From Bugulina stolonifera (Eukaryota; Bryozoa; Gymnolaemata; Cheilostomatida; Bugulidae): 64,000 nt of DNA. Both the position numbers and the translations under genes were made by a program. The stretch covers positions 20,747,233 to 20,811,232 of the forward strand of contig OW285188.1 of assembly GCA_935421135.1 (NCBI GenBank), read 5' to 3'. This document shows positions 62,001 through 64,000 of the stretch, one piece after another; position 1 is the stretch's first letter, and every line of letters starts with the position of its first letter. The notes beneath the pieces were generated by a model that saw only the letters and a program-made list of their open reading frames with translations, ran no database searches and was not told the DNA's origin.

Positions 62001-63413
62001 TTCATCCTAATGTAATCTCCCCGAGGTACTTAAAGTTTCATTTGAAATTTGTAAAGGTCTAATTTGATCCTGTTCAGTTATTTTAAGAAAAAATTAAACT
62101 GTGAGGTTTCCTGGCTCCCACTGTTCCAGCTATGCACTAACCCGGTATTTCTTACACTTACAGAGTTCTCCCAGCTATAAGAGTCGATTTTTTTCCTTCA
62201 TAAATTTTTTCGAGAAAAATGGGTTAGAATGGCCAAATCGACAAACAAATTTTGTGCTATGTATATTTAATTATAATACAGTTGTACATGCATGCACACT
62301 ACATGTATTACTGTCATTAGGACTGTGGGTGGGAGTTGTCTTGTCTTTAAAACCTCTTATCAAAGGAAAGATAACTCTAGTCAATAATTTGCGTTCTGCA
62401 GTTATGTATGCTAGGCTACTAATATTTCAGTTTTGTATATTTTCCCATTATGAGTTTGTACAGCTAGCAATCATTCATAGTATTTTGCTGCGAAGTAAAG
62501 TAAATTCCACTCTGTAACATTTATATTTGGGGGAGGGGGCAGATCACACCCTAATCTAAAAGATACATGATTACAACTAGCATTGTGTTTTTTCTTCAGA
62601 TCCACAGTGATGAAATGCCTTACCAGTGTGAGTTTTGTCAAAGGCCATTTCGGCACAAGCGAAGCAGAGACCGACATATGAAGCTACATACTGGTGACAG
62701 GAACTACAAGTGTGCTCTGTGTGATGCCGCATTCTCCAGGTGAATATGGACAGCTGATGATATCCTGAAGTCAAACATGAGATATTTCATTGACATTGTT
62801 GTTTGTCGTTTTATTAGCAATTATGTTTTCATGTGACTGCTTTTGAAATAGAATAAAAGTGACGCTTCTTGTTAGCAAGGTTTATATGGTAGTAAATCGG
62901 GGAGGTCACTATTTTGTCATAGCCTGTTAGCAGACGGGTTTAAGCCAATGCTTCGTATTTCTCCCCCTCTCCACTATCTGTAACATGTATATACTCTAGG
63001 AGAGGTAGCATGTATATACTCTAGGAGAGGTATCATGTGTATACTCGAGGAGAGGTATCATGTGTATACTCTAGGAGAGGTATCATGTGTATACTCTAGG
63101 AGAGATAGCATGTGTATACTCTAGGAGAGATAGTATGTGTATACTCTAGGAGAGGTAACATGTGTATACTCTAGGAGAGATAGCATGTGTATACTCTAGG
63201 AGAGGTAGTATGTGTATACTCTAGGAGAGGTAGCATGTGTATACTCTAAGAGAGGTATCATGTATACATTGTAGGAGTGATCACTTGAAGAACCACATGA
63301 AGAGTCACAGTAATGGCCGATGGTTGTCTACGTCTCAACTCAAAGCTGGCGAGTACAGTAGCAGTGGTAAATCCATAGAAAGTCCATCAATTGATCACTC
63401 TCAGTCAAACACG
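53027..63413 (+). CDS. ZNF423/521-like: ZNF423/ZNF521-type zinc-finger gene, 5' part (continues beyond the window)
   Basis: Exons: 53027-53069, 53547-53633, 54867-54896, 55791-55846, 56644-56802, 62600-62739, 63275-63413. These give 218 codons in one frame, ending at a gtaaag donor. The start (Kozak-like gttaccATGG) gives [14 protein letters not shown], the RRKQ-x-x-P N-terminal motif that recruits NuRD in FOG, SALL, BCL11 and ZNF423/521 proteins. Exons 2-5 are acidic and Ser-rich. Then come fingers [38 protein letters not shown] with MKLHTGD, and [27 protein letters not shown] and CDAAFSRSDHLK are near-identical to vertebrate ZNF521/ZNF423 fingers. The first finger of the vertebrate proteins is not seen. 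Expected to be a nuclear multi-finger regulator (EBF/SMAD partner in vertebrates). Exons 2 and 3 are less certain than the rest. Confidence 0.85.
53226..53352. repeat. 12-bp minisatellite
   Basis: About nine or ten copies of catgcatgtata in intron 1 of the ZNF423/521-type gene. The unit is self-complementary, so the array can fold on itself; open frames in it are artefacts. Confidence 0.93.
56785..57020 (+). repeat. Diverged duplications of the exon 5 3' end and donor
   Basis: Exon 5 and its donor read gttagagatcacgaattg then gtaagttcttta. At about 56928-56960 a related copy reads gttagcggttacgaattg then gtaggttctcta, followed by the same cttctttttcgaaaa word. Later partial copies (ccgaattaataggtgcttc, cacgaattaatagattctt) link this to the 127-bp satellite. 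Confidence 0.75.
57241..59700. repeat. 127-bp intronic satellite with nested 15-bp subrepeats
   Basis: The anchor word tgttcgaaaa recurs 19 times between 57281 and 59651, mostly exactly 127 bases apart (57437, 57564, 57691, 57818, 57945, 58072 and so on). Each unit carries one to five copies of a nested 15-bp word (cgaaaacgggagagt). Central units are nearly identical; edge units are diverged, as expected from unequal exchange. Confidence 0.97.
60325..60440 (-). repeat. Possible tRNA-derived SINE fragment
   Basis: On the minus strand the segment reads gtcacatagtggtagaatg (box A-like) and, further on, tctttcgaacccta (box B-like). The spacing is longer than in a tRNA and no tail is obvious, so this is tentative. 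Confidence 0.3.
61431..61560. repeat. 17-bp degenerate minisatellite
   Basis: About eight copies of aagttgtctactcttgt with substitutions, in intron 5 of the ZNF423/521-type gene. Confidence 0.85.
62985..63270. repeat. 25-bp minisatellite running up to the exon 7 acceptor
   Basis: Eleven copies start at 25-base steps from 62991 to 63241, unit atactctaggagaggtagcatgtgt. The last partial copy merges with the true acceptor (atacattgtag, then GAGTGATC). Every unit contains tctag followed by gagag, resembling the real splice junction. Confidence 0.95.
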
Positions 63414-64000
63414 GTAAAGTACCTGCAGCTGTATCATACCTAGTCTGGGTTCCAGTCCATCCACAGCAATGGGCGGGGTGTGTGCTGTTCGCTGGGGGTG
63501 TTCACACTGAAGAGCCTTGAATTTTACTTTTACTGCGGATGTGTTATGTAATATCTTCATTCACTGTATAACGACACCCATTGCTGGAGGTTTTGGAACT
63601 CAGGCTATCGAATACTTACCCTATCTGGATTGTCATGTTGTATTTATTGGAAGTTGTGTTCCCATGTTTCATTACACATGATGTAATCAAGAAGTACGTA
63701 TATTATACAGTTTTGCGCAATCCAGCGTGGAAATGTTTCCAAAAATTTGCTTGTATATTATAATCAGATACAAAATGATAATTTATCAAATAATGGGGGC
63801 AAAAATTATTGCAAATAATTCAAGCTTATTAAATCATGTCATATCACCTTGTAAAGGATAAGCTAAAGTATCATTTAGCACGTAGAAGCAGCGCTCATTA
63901 AACGTCTCCAGGCGATAATAAACCGTCATGCGTCAGAATTGTCATCGTTGTGTATTACCTCATACTGCTGTTCCATCGGTCAAAGTAACACAACACTTGG
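63414..64000 (+). other. Start of intron 7 of the ZNF423/521-type gene
   Basis: After the gtaaag donor at 63414 I see no further exon to the window end. Confidence 0.5.

Larger units (their letters stand above)
56803..62599 (+). other. Large intron 5 of the ZNF423/521-type gene
   Basis: This 5.8-kb intron splits a single zinc finger just before its last His (exon 5 ends in DHEL, exon 6 begins [10 protein letters not shown]). It holds the 127-bp satellite, a 17-bp minisatellite and a possible SINE. Open frames inside it (60881-61195, 62101-62517) have no homology or splice support. Confidence 0.8.

Noticed and set aside
62101..62517. 138-residue plus-strand open frame
   Set aside because: Intronic, no domain, composition like its non-coding surroundings; probably chance.

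Overview
This is a window of an AT-rich nuclear genome from a metazoan. It has many short GT-AG introns, a U1 snRNA gene cluster, tRNA genes, and protein families known from animals (ZNF341-type and ZNF423/521-type zinc-finger proteins, a WH2 protein, an AidB/ACDH-11-type acyl-CoA dehydrogenase). The compact layout, with genes 0.4-2 kb apart and introns mostly of a few hundred bases, and the abundance of tacatgta-type words would fit an early-branching animal such as a sponge. I cannot fix the lineage from the sequence.

Layout. (1) 121-470, plus strand: the last two coding exons of a gene ending in a WH2 actin-binding motif. (2) 1969-35613, minus strand: one very large gene. I could join 59 coding exons with consistent phase and no internal stop, giving about 3,720 residues. 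From the N terminus: about seven cupredoxin-like modules, a chitobiase/hexosaminidase C-terminal-type module, two FN3 modules, a 508-residue disordered exon, about fourteen more FN3 modules, a thioredoxin-like domain with a WCLAS motif, and a basic Ser-rich tail. I do not recognise this architecture as a named protein. Its introns carry two tRNA genes, three U1 snRNA copies (two look functional), a hAT-type MITE, a second MITE and two minisatellites. (3) 37910-41923, plus strand: a complete 10-exon acyl-CoA dehydrogenase (606 aa). (4) 42353-51223, minus strand: a complete 14-exon ZNF341 orthologue (812 aa), convergent with the dehydrogenase gene. (5) 53027 to beyond 63413, plus strand: the 5' part of a ZNF423/ZNF521-type gene, divergent from ZNF341, with an N-terminal NuRD-recruitment-type motif. 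One of its introns is filled with a 127-bp satellite and another ends in a 25-bp minisatellite that runs up to the acceptor site.

Most notable are the unrecognised cupredoxin/FN3/thioredoxin giant; the nested U1 cluster with a shared upstream PSE-like element and one copy with an altered 5' end; and several tandem repeats that abut splice sites or appear to be copied from them. All exon boundaries are read by eye from splice motifs, phase and homology, with no transcript support.
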